Source: Sordariomycetes sp. S80-01Y
Lineage: Eukaryota > Ascomycota > Sordariomycetes
NCBI GenBank assembly: GCA_037042185.1
Contig: JAXQJY010000028.1
Location: 2,542,001-2,606,000, forward strand
DNA: 64,000 nt
Direction: 5' to 3'
Shown here: positions 46,305 to 59,938 of the stretch, piece by piece
Position numbering within the stretch: position 1 is the stretch's first letter
Layout of the letters: each line of letters begins with the position of its first letter
Made by a program: the position numbers and the translations under genes
Notes under the pieces: generated by a model
What the model was told of the DNA's origin: nothing
The model's input: the letters and a program-made list of their open reading frames with translations, nothing else
The model's database searches: none

Positions 46305-47274
46305 ATGCGTTCTTCGACAGCTCTTCTCTTCGCACCGGCCGGAGTTCTAGCACACGGCTATGTTCAGCAGATCTGGCTCGGGGACAATATCGTAGATGGT
46401 CAGCTCTTTGAAACATTCTCGATGCCAGTGTTGCTGACGATCCATAGCGTGGAACCCTTACAAGGACCCCCAAAAGAACCCACCCGTCAACAAGATCACG
46501 AGGAAATTCAAGGATAACGGTCCGGTCACTGACGGACTGTTCGAGGTAGGTGTGCGCCTTGGACGTAATTGGGACTCAGGGGCCTGACCTTTATTTAGAC
46601 CGAAGTCATCACATGCAACATCGGACGTGACGATGTTCATAATGTTCCGGTAGAGGCTACGGCTGAGGTTGCAGCAGGCAGCAAAGTCAAGTTCATGTGG
46701 ACTCCATGGGAGAGTGATCACCCTGGCCCAAGTACAAGCTGAAATTTCTGCTTTCACTCCAACCAGCTAACGCTCAATAGTCATGACCTACCTGGCTAAC
46801 TGCGGTGGTCCCTGCAGCAGCTTCAAGGGGGACGAAGGAAACGTCTGGGTCAAGATCGACCAGGCAGGCTACGACCCCAACAAGACAGAGGCGCCATGGG
46901 CAAGCAAGAGACTCCCGCTGCAGAACAGCACCTGGGAGGTCACGCTGCCATCTTCCGTTGCCCCTGGGGAGTATATTTTGCGCCATGAGATCCTAGGTCT
47001 CCAGAGAACTAACACGAACGGTGCACTGGCGCAGTTCTACCCGGCGTGTCACCAGATCACAGTGACTGGTGACGGTACTGTTGAGCTTCCGGAGGGCATC
47101 GCGCTACCAGGTGCTTACCGAGCCGACGATACTGAATCTGTAAGACTTACAGTAGATGCCTTCTTTACAGGCTGACAACAGTAGATCTTCCTCGAATACC
47201 GCGACATTTCAGCGGATAACCCCTACACACCGCCTGGTGGTCCAGTCTGGGGCGATGGTGGTTGGCAACAGTAG
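46305..47274 (+). CDS. AA9 lytic polysaccharide monooxygenase (GH61), secreted
   Basis: Five exons (46305-46398, 46448-46545, 46599-46731, 46781-47139, 47185-47274) give 257 aa. The signal peptide MRSSTALLFAPAGVLA is followed directly by HGYVQQIWLG. The mature N-terminal His is the first ligand of the copper His-brace. The second His lies in WESDHPGPIMTYLA, restored by splicing. The axial Tyr is in AQFYPACHQITVTG, with its Q-x-Y motif. YILRHEILGL is another AA9 hallmark. There is no CBM1. The enzyme oxidatively cleaves cellulose or hemicellulose using copper and H2O2/O2, outside the cell. Its active-site set looks complete. Confidence 0.92.
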
Positions 47275-48257
47275 GAATTGGAAGGAGGTATTCGAAGCTC
47301 GATATTTGTCATCTACATAATTTTGTAGCCCAACTTATTTCCTATACTGTTCGCTCGGCACTTTCTTCAGATATTGAGGCTTAGAACCGACCGGCAATGC
47401 CAATATCTCAACCTAGACCAGCCCCCCCTCCCCGGTGCAAGCACAACATCCCAGGTTTCAACAATCCGTGGTGCGGGGTCCTACCGCAGGAAATTCTAAA
47501 CAATGTGACGACTGGAAGTCCGTTAGTCGGATTGGGGGGGGGTTAGCCAATCTGCCGTTTCGGGAGAGTCCTTCCACGTTCCGAAAGCTCAACATGGCAG
47601 CCCCAACCAGGACGATCAGATTGTTGTACCCAGTACCTGATGCGACATTTCATAACATCGCTGTACTTCTGGTCACTCTTATTACTATTGGAGGAAGATT
47701 GGCGTTGCCCGACTTCACTGCGACCCCGTTCAGCCCCTTCGTGGGGAGTTGACCTTCGCCGCGCTGATCTGAGCTCGCATGCTCGAGCTGCAGCTGGAAT
47801 TAGCGACCAGATGGAAACCCGGAACTCAAAAGAAGGTGGGAAATAAATGTGGACCGATGTCCAAGAACTCATAATGCAAGAAGTGCCGTTATACTTGGAG
47901 CGCGTTCCTAATTCCCTGTAGCGAGACACGGCTCTGGCGTGGTCTACAGCGATGGTCGATGAGAGAGAAGGCGACGCAACAGTGCTTTAGGGTATCGTCT
48001 CAAAAGTCTCGCTGTCAACTGCACTCACCGCAGCAGATAGAGGGGAATTGTTGACGCACATGAATCAGGCGATGAGGTTCCGTCACCTTTCCTACGGTTA
48101 TGGGAGCTGATTCGATTAGGAGACGGACACTGTTTACTCGCTCAAGTATTCTGTTACCACAGTCATCGCTTGGAGAAAAGCATGAAGGAAAACTCTCTAT
48201 TATTTTTTGGGTTGCCACTAGGTGCCGTCCCAAGTTCTGTCTATTTAGCAAGGATCT
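47275..48257. other. Intergenic region between convergent genes
   Basis: About 980 bp without a supportable gene. It contains pyrimidine/purine-rich runs, including a 10-G tract near 47533-47542. Confidence 0.5.
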
Positions 48258-49499
48258 TTAAGCCTTGCAGGACTTGTCCTTGAGCAGCTCGTACTCGTAA
48301 CTGGCAAACAGGAACGGCGCAACACCCTTCAGATCATTCTCGAACAAGGGCATGCTGGCATAGTACTCGAAAGTGCCGTTGGAGCTTAAGCTCCCCGTCT
48401 GAACGGTCCACTCCCATCCCAAGCTCCCATCGTGCGTCCTCGGCTGAGCGAAAGTCTTGGTCATGAGCTCATACCCGCTCAACGCGGCGTCGAGATACTT
48501 GCCACCCTCGATGTAACCCATCCTCAGAGCCTTGAACAAGCCGTAAACGAACATAGATGAGCCAGAACTTTCAATATAGTTACCCCACTCGTTCATGAGC
48601 TCGGGGTTGAGGATGTTGCGCCAGCCCTTGGTCTTTTCATCCTGGGCGGACACAATAGCATCAGCAAGCGAGGAGAGATACCCCAGCATCCTGTCCCGCC
48701 CATCGTGGCTCTCGGGGAAGTAGTCAAGAGTGTCGACCAAGGCCATTATGTACCAGCCCACCGCGCGACCCCATACCATAGGAGCGGCGCCAGTCTCGGG
48801 ATCGGCCCACATCTGGGTCTTGCTCACATCGAATCCATGAACGGGAAGCCCGTTGGTCGCATTGTTCATGGTGGTTCCGGCGTCGATGAGGTCGAATTGA
48901 AGAGCGATATCATCCCACGCAGTCGTGTTGTCCGGTTCGAATTCGTGCGTCCAGCGAGCATAGAAGACGTCGAGCATGTAAATGCCATCTAGCCACATCT
49001 GGTCAATGTATGAGGGAAAGCGGTGGTAAAAGCCGCCGTCGGGAGTGCGCCCACTGCGGTCAATCTGGTCACGCAAATGCTGCGTTGCGTCCTTGTAGAT
49101 TTCGTCGCCAGTGGCGTTGTACATGTCAAGGAACGTATGACCGACTCTGATGTCGTCAATCGAGTCGCTCTCATTGTAGAATAGAATGTTGCCGTCATAG
49201 GTCGGGTACAGGAGAATGTCTGCTCCATACTTGACATAGTCAAAGTACTTTTGGTCTCCTGTGCGCTCAAAGGCCCGTAACACCCCCGAGTAGAAGGCGG
49301 AGACGGTGTACGCCCCAGTTGGCTCTACGCCATGTTGTATCTGGCTGTCTGCCATCCATGTGAGATATCGTGGCTCGCCATTGAATTCGCCAGCTTCGAT
49401 CTGAGCATTAGGTGGGATCTTATGCCAACCAGTCGGAAGGTCGACCACGGCGAGTGCCGAACAAGCCAAAGCGCCAAGACTAGCAATTGAGGCCTTCAT
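48258..49499 (-). CDS. GH105 unsaturated rhamnogalacturonyl hydrolase-like, secreted
   Basis: A single exon of 413 aa with signal peptide MKASIASLGALACSALA. The (alpha/alpha)6-barrel signatures of GH88/GH105 are present: DSIDDIRVGHTFLDMYNATG, the RTPDGGFYHRFPSYIDQMWL segment with the catalytic-type Asp in QMWLDGIYMLD, and MVWGRAVGWYIMALVDTLDY. Near the end ESSGSSMFVYGLFKALRMGY lines the barrel. These enzymes hydrate the 4,5-unsaturated uronic acid left by rhamnogalacturonan or pectin lyases, releasing rhamnose-containing products. Extracellular placement next to an AA9 LPMO gene fits plant-wall degradation. Full length; start at ATG 49499. Confidence 0.92.
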   Translation of the reverse strand: MKASIASLGALACSALAVVDLPTGWHKIPPNAQIEAGEFNGEPRYLTWMADSQIQHGVEPTGAYTVSAFYSGVLRAFERTGDQKYFDYVKYGADILLYPTYDGNILFYNESDSIDDIRVGHTFLDMYNATGDEIYKDATQHLRDQIDRSGRTPDGGFYHRFPSYIDQMWLDGIYMLDVFYARWTHEFEPDNTTAWDDIALQFDLIDAGTTMNNATNGLPVHGFDVSKTQMWADPETGAAPMVWGRAVGWYIMALVDTLDYFPESHDGRDRMLGYLSSLADAIVSAQDEKTKGWRNILNPELMNEWGNYIESSGSSMFVYGLFKALRMGYIEGGKYLDAALSGYELMTKTFAQPRTHDGSLGWEWTVQTGSLSSNGTFEYYASMPLFENDLKGVAPFLFASYEYELLKDKSCKA

Positions 49500-50316
49500 A
49501 ATGATTGGGACGGGATCTCAGGGAGACTTGAGAGTGACAATAGAGCCAAACGGTAAACTCACTGGATCGACATCGCTGGCTTATGTACTCGACTCAGTCG
49601 CCTCGAAACCCTCCCTTTTCCGTCACAATCTCAAGCACTTGTCCTGCCAAGGCCCTACTCGAGCTGCTTCCCACGAGCTGTCTTCCACGAACAACATTTT
49701 CCGCCTTGGTGATCCACAATCCATTGTTGCCGAGACCTCAAAATCCAGCAAAACCCGACGATTGAAGATTATCGCCATGCTTCCCCTCTCTGACCATGTC
49801 ACGGCGCGGGGGTGGTATCTGGGGCATGGGATTGGGGGTGGACAAGCTTCGCACATCCTTGAGGATCTGCCGCGCTAGCCCAGGCTCAGAACGGCTTCCA
49901 TTTGGTGGGAAATTCTGCGATGGGCGTCCTTAGTTTTAACCATGAGGATAGCGTTGCAGTGGGGTTTTCCGAGCATGCTTTTCCGCGCGCAGGTCAATGT
50001 CGGCATGTGGGCTGGAAGCGATGATGCATTCCAAAGACGAGGGTTTTCTGGGGTCTGCTGACTACGAGGGGCTGTCTTGATGAGTGCAAAACGTACTATC
50101 TCGAAGACAGAAGACAGAAGGATTAGTACTAAGAGCGCTGTGGCGGCTGGTAGTTATGTCAAGAATGCGCCTCGTTGTTCTGGTACCGAATGGTTGTCTT
50201 CAAGGTAGAGACCGCACGGTGGGACTACATCGGTTCAGGCTAACCGTAAAGATCGTTCCTCATTCGAGACTATTTACCATATCTAGCATTCTCTCGCTAC
50301 AAATTTTGTCCCTTCC
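49500..50316. other. Intergenic region, no gene seen
   Basis: This covers the promoter of the GH105 gene and the 3' flank of the catalase-peroxidase gene. No other feature could be supported. Confidence 0.5.
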
Positions 50317-52874
<2,558 letters not shown>

Positions 52875-52922
52875 GGCTGCTCTGGATCCAGACGTACGTT
52901 GGAACCCCGCGTTTGTGAAGCT

Positions 52923-52949
52923 TCCAATGACCAATGGAATGGATATAAG
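52923..52949 (-). promoter_or_regulatory. KatG core promoter: TATA and two CCAAT boxes
   Basis: ACTTATATCC on the minus strand covers the TATA at 52943-52949. ATTGG (reverse CCAAT) appears twice within the neighbouring 20 bp. The TATA lies about 70 bp upstream of ATG 52874, so a transcript starting about 30 bp downstream would include that ATG. Confidence 0.5.
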
Positions 52950-53589
52950 TGGTTTGCCACCCCTACCGGTGGACCAGGTCGGCACCTGGTTGGGCCTCGG
53001 CCTAACAGATGCTGGTGTCGTCTCGGCAGGCCTCTGTTAGCCTGGTGGCATCATCATGGCCTGGTGGGGTTGGTGCTGGCCAGACCACTGCAGATAGCTC
53101 GGGGGGTCGGATTTCGGGGTCTTGAGCCGAAGCTTGGTCCTTCTTAGTGATTCCTTGCGAATGGTGGGCTGATTCGGGCAGTCAGTTGCCGGCGAGACAA
53201 GCTTCACGCCATCTACGGAGCTCTCGAGTCTCCGACGCACGTGGGGGGAAACACCCTTGTCGGTAGATGTAGTCAATGACGCAAATGACTTGGTCAATGT
53301 GTTTGATATTCGGTATCAGTATCTTTAGACCACGAAGTAGACTCATGGAAAACGTGGGATCCAGGGCAGCGGCGGTATCCGAAGGGCCCCTCGCCGCAGT
53401 CTGCCCTTCTGGGCCATCAGCACAGGCGCCGTTGTCGAACACCGAGAGTGCTTCGTGTGGGTGATGACGCGGAGCTCGAATGTCCGAGCACATGACAATT
53501 GCCATCGACAATTATGGATTTGCCGTCTTTCAGTGGATTACGAGCCGAGCTCGGAGGATGCCGGTACGTACAGTCTGCTACACTGGTGC
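52950..53589. other. Intergenic region, no gene seen
   Basis: About 640 bp between the KatG promoter and the 3' end of the next minus-strand gene. Only short frames are present. Confidence 0.5.
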
Positions 53590-54264
53590 TCATCCGAAGC
53601 CAGCCCCTGCTGCCTCACCGACATCCCCTGCCACACCAGCGAGCTTCCTCACTGCCCTGAACTGCCAGAGCTTCATGATGGATGCCGAGGCCATATCCGA
53701 GAGCCTTCCATCGACTTCTGCCACGCAAGCAAATCTAGCAGTACCCTCCGTGTAGTGGAACCCTTTGGACTCTCCGAAATACGCCAACACGTCGCTAGCC
53801 TCGTTGCGCAGCACCAGCTTCCACGCCCTCTTCGCTTCAAACTTCAGAGCCTCTGTCGCGTCTTGCTTGTCTGCTGATATCCACTTGTATTCTATCCCGT
53901 CAAAGTCGAACTTCATTGTCTCGAGGTCACTGGTCCGAAACTCGTCCTCGGTTCCGTCCTGCCAGATAACTGTTTGGGTCGATCCGGAGATGCCCGTCGA
54001 TTCGACTGACACGAGGGGAGGACCCGCTAGATCCGCATCCGCGCCGTAGATGTTGAGCTTGTCAGAGGTGAAGCCCGCGCGTATCGTCGCAAAGAACTGC
54101 ATGTCGTCTTCGCGCTCAGCAATGCGGAAGAAGAGGTCTCCTCGGTCGTCCGTGCTCAACCTTACGTAGAATTCGGACGGGAATGTTGAGGGTGCTGTCA
54201 ATGGCTTTTGCTGGGCGAATACGTCTGGCTCGCCCGCGGCCTCCGATGATTCACAACACCCCAT
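53590..54264 (-). CDS. Small protein with N-terminal lipidation signal (MGCC), function unknown
   Basis: A single exon of 224 aa starting MGCCESSEAAGEPDVFAQQK. Gly2 with Ser6 fits N-myristoylation, and Cys3/Cys4 fit palmitoylation, so the protein is probably tethered to the inner face of a membrane. The body is a likely beta-rich fold: FPSEFYVRLSTDDRGDLFFR, QTVIWQDGTEDEFRTSD, METMKFDFDGIEYKWISAD-like strands, KRAWKLVLRNEASDVLAYFG and LSDMASASIMKLWQFRAVRK. The alternation of strands and the W.W-type positions recall tubby-C/LURP-one-like folds, but I cannot confirm that. The C-terminus is Gly/Ala-rich. No TM segment. The family is not recognised. Confidence 0.75.
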   Translation of the reverse strand: MGCCESSEAAGEPDVFAQQKPLTAPSTFPSEFYVRLSTDDRGDLFFRIAEREDDMQFFATIRAGFTSDKLNIYGADADLAGPPLVSVESTGISGSTQTVIWQDGTEDEFRTSDLETMKFDFDGIEYKWISADKQDATEALKFEAKRAWKLVLRNEASDVLAYFGESKGFHYTEGTARFACVAEVDGRLSDMASASIMKLWQFRAVRKLAGVAGDVGEAAGAGFG

Positions 54265-54592
54265 CTCGTTTGATTTCAGTTGTTGAACGAATCACTACTC
54301 TCCCACAGAAGGCCCGTTTGTGATATTGTGTTATATAGGCCATCAATCCTTGGGTTGTCATGACGTGGTGCTCCGCAACCTCCGCAGAGAGATGGAACAT
54401 TTCAAGGGTAGGATCATGCTGCAGATGCCAAAGCCAAAGAAGCTTATTTCATGTCAATCAATGGTTTAAGGATCCGTTGATCAGCGCACTGGGCTTGGCT
54501 GCATCATTGCTTGAGACAGTGATGATTGAAGACGAAGATGCATCTCGAGGAGAAGTTCGCTTCCTGGTATATTGAACCCCAAGCAACCCGCT
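54265..54592. other. Short intergenic region
   Basis: About 330 bp containing the promoter of the MGCC protein and the 3' flank of the subtilase. No feature seen. Confidence 0.5.
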
Positions 54593-55849
54593 TTACTCAG
54601 GTGCACCATTGTAAGCGAGCTGATTCGCGGTACCCTCTGGGATGTCCGATAGAGCATCCTTAACCGAGAGCTCCTTGATTCGATCGCACACACCCTCACC
54701 CCCAGCAAGCCCTTCGAAATTCATCAAATATGCGCCAAGACCTGCAACAATCGGGGAAGCACCGGAAGTGCCCGAAGCGGATGTCTAAAGATCGCGTCAG
54801 CTGCGTCCCATCTACTTCAGCACAAGACTTACAGTTCCTCCCTCATAGCTCGTGGATTCGAGGTCAACCCCAGGTGCCCAAATGTCGACGACCGCCCCAT
54901 AGCTGGAGAATTCGGCTCTCACATCGTTGCTGTCCGTAGCTCCCACAGTACAAACCAGTGGGGCGGAGGCAGGCGAGGTTTGGCCGGCGTCAACGTTTGA
55001 ATTGCCCGCTGCAACCGACACAAAGACGCCCGAGTTGACCATGGCATCCGCCGCGTCGTTGGAGACTTGGGAGTAGCCTCCGCCGAGGGACATGTTGGCA
55101 GTATAGCCGTTGCATCCACGGGTATCCTTGTCTTGAACCACGTACTGGGACTTGTCAGTTACGGGCGAGCAAGCCGTACTGTCTTCACTTACATCCATAG
55201 CAGCAATGATTGAAGCTCCATCCGTGGTGCCGTCGTCCCTGAAGACCTTGAGGGCAAACACCCTTGACTTCTTGGCAACACCATAGGTGGCAGATGCGAT
55301 CAAGCCTGCAACCCATGTGCCGTGACCTGCACCATCGCCGTCGTTTCCATCATCCGTAAAGTTTATCAGCCATTCGGCGCGTCCCTCAAATTCGGGGTGA
55401 TCCACCAAGATTCCGGTGTCAATGACATAATTGCAGATGCCTTCACCGGCAGAGCTGTCGTACACATAGTTGGTGAAGCCGTTGGAGGTATGCGAGATAC
55501 GCGTGATGCCCCAAGGGGCGCCTTCTTGTGAGATGTACTCAAACATATTGATCTCCTGGTCCTGCTCGACATACTCCACATCAGGGTCGTTGCGAACCTC
55601 TTCGAGCTGGGTCTGGCTGAGCTCAGCCGAGAAGCCCTTGATGCCATGATTGAAGGTGTGCGCGGCCTTGTACTTGTTCGAGGAGACAGATACCTCGGCA
55701 CTGTCTTTCATCTTGACGATGTACTTGTCAGCCAGAAGCTTTGCCGAAGCATCGCGTGGAGCCAGCAGAGGAGCTGGTTCATCGCGGATGCCGAGGGCTG
55801 GAGCAGCAAGCGCTGAGGCTGCGACGAAGAGTGTGCTGTGGACGTGCAT
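54593..55849 (-). CDS. Subtilisin-like serine protease, proteinase K family (S8A), secreted
   Basis: Exons 55849-55193, 55144-54833 and 54784-54593 give 386 aa. A signal peptide (MHVHSTLFVAASALAAPALG) precedes an I9 propeptide (DKYIVKMKDSAEVSVSS to DPDVEYVEQDQEINMF). The catalytic domain carries the Asp in ICNYVIDTGILVDHPEF, the His in GDGAGHGTWVAGLIAS, the oxyanion Asn in VSVAAGNSNVDAGQ, and the Ser in SASGTSGASPIVAGLG after splicing. The residue after the catalytic Ser is Gly instead of the usual Met (SGTSGASP). Intron 1 is 48 nt, a multiple of three and stop-free, so retention would only insert 16 residues. A TAAATA-type TATA lies about 70 bp upstream. It probably degrades host or environmental protein. 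Confidence 0.92.
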
Positions 55850-57062
55850 TATGATAATTATCTACACTAGGGAATTTTTAATGAGACACGGGGTGAGAGC
55901 AAGCTCGAGAGTTGACCTCTATTTATTTACTGCTTCGTTCACCATTTTCATCAATCCTCCATGGTCCCCAGCATACACGCGCGCGCATCCGTATGGCAGA
56001 TCTTGACCAGAAGCGGCATGTCACCATCGACACTCTTCCCTCGCGCGTATGGCACCTGACAAAACAAGCCTTAATGCAAGGCACCATCTCTAAGAAGGGC
56101 ATTCACACGGAATAGAGGCTGCAGGGATATTCCGTCGCGTGTGTGCTAATGCTGAGAATGCATGCCCCGTAGATTAAAGGATGCGACCCGGACTCAGTTG
56201 GTAACAGCCGTTATGCCGCACTGGATGCGGGTCCGGTTGACAGCCCTATCCCTTATGCCGGTGATACTTTGAAGTGAAGAAACTCGTGTTTCCCCTGCGG
56301 GTTGGGAGCACATGACCTGGCTCTGTGGGCTGTTTGCATGCGCCGTCGAGTCTTTGCACTTGCTCCTTTGAGCGATGTTCGGTTCGGCCCGAAACCAAAT
56401 GCTTGAGGAGCGTTCTCTGATGGCCTCCTGGGCGCGATGCTTAGGACTGGTTCTAGTGGATGTCTCGAGTAGCATTGGCTGTCAGAATCGCGGTCAGGTG
56501 TCATTGTCTTGTGATACAACCATCAGGCAAGAAGACTCCGAAGTTTCTCTATCAGACGTTCTATCATTCTACGGCAACACGGAAAATACTACTAACATCC
56601 ATATCATATGATTCTTAGCTTTAACAAGAAACGCAGGTATGTGATAGGAGAGCCCCGTCAGCGAAGAAGACATGGCCAGACCTATTGCCAAAACAGGCGG
56701 GCCAATTAAACCATTCTTTTCTAACGCTCTCTTACTACCATCTCGCTGCAATGGAAGAAGATTAGCAAGTCCCCATGATGTGCATGGACGCTGTGAGAAA
56801 CGGACAATAGCTAGACATTAAACAGCTGGATCGTAGGTCGAAAAGAAATAATTTTTGCGCATGGTGCATCCTGTGGTTAATGTCTGTAGTACGAATGAAA
56901 TTCGAGAGGCCTATGAAAGTCCAAAGTACGGAACAGATTATGTTTCCGAGTATAAAGAGCATTAAACACGGATAAATAGTCCCAAGATCTAGTCACGGCC
57001 GATCCTTGATTCATCTCGAAAGCCGCAACCCAAGAAACCCTAGCAATGAATCTCATTCTAGC
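55850..57062. other. Intergenic region, AT-rich part, no gene seen
   Basis: About 1.2 kb upstream of the subtilase and downstream of the ALDH gene. It is rather AT-rich at 56500-57000. No transposon ends or coding sequence were recognised. Confidence 0.5.
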
Positions 57063-58764
57063 TCAGAAATATCCTTTCCCAAGACCCCGAAGTCTCTCAG
57101 GCTGGAACGCCAGTGTCGCTGCTAATCCAAGCATGCCAACCGCTCCAACCAGGGTAGCTGTCCGGCCAAGCGCACCGGAATTCTGGTTCTTCTGGTCCTC
57201 CATGGTCTCACCGCGCTTGAAGCCCAAAGTGTTCTTCGCCGCTACCCATTTTACATTCTTAACATCGTAAGGTGGGTAAGTAAATCCAATCAACTTGTCA
57301 AACCATGATGGCGGGGAGACGACAGTTCTGTGGTGGGAGAAGGTCTCGACACCGTAAGGCCCGTGGTAGTTTCCGTATCCGCTCTCACCGACACCTCCGA
57401 ACGGCGCGTTATCGAGGGTCCCGTGGAACAGAGTGTTGTTGATGGTGGCTCCTCCGGAGGCTGTGCGGTTCAAGACGTCCTCTGCTTGGGCAGAGTCTCT
57501 CGTGAAGACGTACAGCGCCAGCGATGCCGGCATGTCGTTGATGTAAGCGAGTGCTTCTTCGACGGTAGCGGTGATAACGGGCAGGATGGGTCCGAATAGC
57601 TCTTCAGACATCAGAGAATCGTCCATGGCAACGTCCTTGACGACAGTTGGCTCGATCCACTTCTGTGACCGGTCTGTTTTGCCGCCGCACGATACGGTTC
57701 CTTGAGTCTTCTCAAGTAGACCAGTCAAGCGATCAAAGTTTCTCTCGTTGATGATGCGGCACATGTCAGCATCGCCTTGTAAGAGGAACTGGGCGTTCCA
57801 GTGACGCAGTCGCTCGGAAAGCTCCTCGACGATTTCGGGCTCAGCGAAGACATGGTTGACCGTTAGGCAGATCTGCCCTGCATTCAGGTATTTCGCGGAA
57901 GCAATGCGTCGAGCGGCGAGATCTATATCAGCTGACTTGGTGACGATACACTGTATAGTCAGAAATCGAATCGAGGGGAGCAGAAACCGGGACACTCACA
58001 GGTCCTTGACCACCGAGCTCCAGCACGACCGGCGTGAGGTGCTTGGCGGCAGCCGCGGTGATGAAACGGGCAATCTTGGAAGACCCTGTGAAGAAAATAT
58101 GGTCGTATCTCTTCTCGAGGATGTACGACATCTCAGCGGGACCCCCAGTGATAACACGAATCGCCCGCTGATCAAGGTACTTGGGCATAGTCTCGACCAG
58201 GAAACGCTCAGTGCTTCCAGCCAACTCCGAAGGCTTCAGAATCACACAGCAACCGGCCGCAATAGCTGCAATCATGGGTCCGAGGGTCAATTGAAACTAT
58301 GGAGCATTAGTTAGGCTCTTCGGCGTCCGCGGTAGCCGACAAAGCGGCAGTACGAGGACGCATGACAGAGACGTCAGAGCGCGCATGTTACTTACCGGAA
58401 AGTTCCACGCTCCGATAATGAGCGTAGTACCCAGAGGCTCTTTACGGAGTCTAGCCTTGCCCATGGTGCCGAGGAGGAACCCCGCGTTGATGGGCTTCGT
58501 TGCCGTCCATTCGTCCAGATGCTTGAGGTGCTCGATGATGTCCTTCTTGGGACCTTCAATATCGGTGAAGTAGGCCTCGAACGCGTGGCGGTTGAGATCC
58601 TCCTTGAGGCACTGTGCCATGCGCTCCGAGTTGTCCTCTAACATCCACCACAGCTGCTTGAGCTGCCATCGTCGCCACGCCAAGTCTTTTGTCAGGCCTG
58701 TGCGAAAGGTCGCGTTGGTTGTTTGCCAGGCTTGGTCGATCTCTTTATGCGATGAGACACCCAT
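57063..58764 (-). CDS. ALDH3-type fatty aldehyde dehydrogenase with C-terminal membrane anchor
   Basis: Exons 58764-58396, 58296-58000 and 57950-57063 give 517 aa; the start is MGVSSHKEIDQAWQ. An upstream in-frame ATG at 58866 exists but adds an unlikely leader. The cofactor region includes EPLGTTLIIGAWNFP-FQLTLGP across intron 1. The catalytic Glu is in PVVLELGGQGP at the end of exon 2. The nucleophile Cys is in YLNAGQICLTVNHVF, and PFGGVGESGYGNYHG follows. The C-terminal end carries a hydrophobic anchor (ATLVGAVGMLGLAATLAF). This layout is that of FALDH-like ALDH3 enzymes that oxidise long-chain aldehydes at ER or peroxisomal membranes. The gene is divergent from the ADH gene. Confidence 0.9.
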
Positions 58765-59938
58765 GATAGCGGCTAGTTTTTCGTACAATGTCGAAAGAGC
58801 GCGATGCGTAAACCGGAAAAGTAGAGAAGAAGGCTCAGAACTGATCTTGATATTTAACAACGTCATTTCAAGGGGGCCTGGAATCCAGTCTTGCCAATGT
58901 GGAGCGAGTGGCAGCCGAGGCCTGGGCTATCCCGAAACTCCTTTTGAGACCCTGCAGGCCAAACGCCTCCGTTGTTTGACACATTGCGAGAGAACAGGCG
59001 CCTCTTCGAAAACAAGTATTGATCCCATGTTAATTCCAACTACCTCAGCGAATTTCCTTCTCTGATGGTCGATTCTTCGCGTCTTCATGCCAGAGCTTCA
59101 ACCAAGAACGCAACAGCAACATCTTCAGAAGTGGGCAAGCTGATAGGTAGCGGGGACGTCCACCAGGTTTAGAAAAATAAAGTTCCCAAGCTGATCTCCG
59201 CACCTCCCCACGGGTAGCCTTGGCACGATCTGGTTACCTTTCAAGCCTTGCAAATCGCACCACACGAGTTTGGCAATCCGCAAGTCCGCCTACGCCGCGG
59301 GGTTGCTAACCACTGTGAATTGAATTGAGACAAACGTAATGAAGCCCGCGTGATGACTTAACTCTACGTGTCAAATAGATAGTTGCAATAGTTTGGGCAC
59401 ACGTGCACACGAAGCTTCAGTAGTCTTCCGTGCCAGTGCTGGGTGTCATGGCAGACAGGATGAGACACCTCCCACCGCATACGTCTCCTTTAGTCCAAAT
59501 CTCCTACTCCCTCTTTTTACCAACCTTTCGATAATTGAGCCCGCGTCTAGTTCGTGATAATTCTTCAACAGTAGTCCAACTCGTATGTACCCAATGATGG
59601 CGACGGGACCGGTGCGTTGGTCAGCTCTAAGAACAGAAAAGTGCCGGCCCCAGGGTCCTGTTCATGGCAAACAGTCTGACTACTTACTGCATCGCCTCCG
59701 CATTTACCCCATATTTGGCACACCACACATGCTTTGCATCGGATAGAAGGAGTTCTCGATTGGCTCCAGTCGAGCTCAGAGTCCAGACTCTGCCTCACCC
59801 CGCATTCATGACGACATGGGAGGATCAGCAAGACGACGCATTACGAATCTTTAAGAAGAAGAAGTAGCCCAGTCTCACATATGTTTCCATTACTCTTTTT
59901 ACGTATGAGTTTTCTGCAAGATCAGAGTCTCGTTCATC
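58765..59938. other. Divergent promoter region between ALDH and ADH genes
   Basis: About 1.2 kb without supported coding sequence. It separates two aldehyde/alcohol dehydrogenases transcribed away from each other, so common regulation is possible. Confidence 0.45.

Noticed and set aside
47533-47542. 10-G homopolymer run
   Set aside because: It is a simple low-complexity tract in non-coding sequence with no sign of function.
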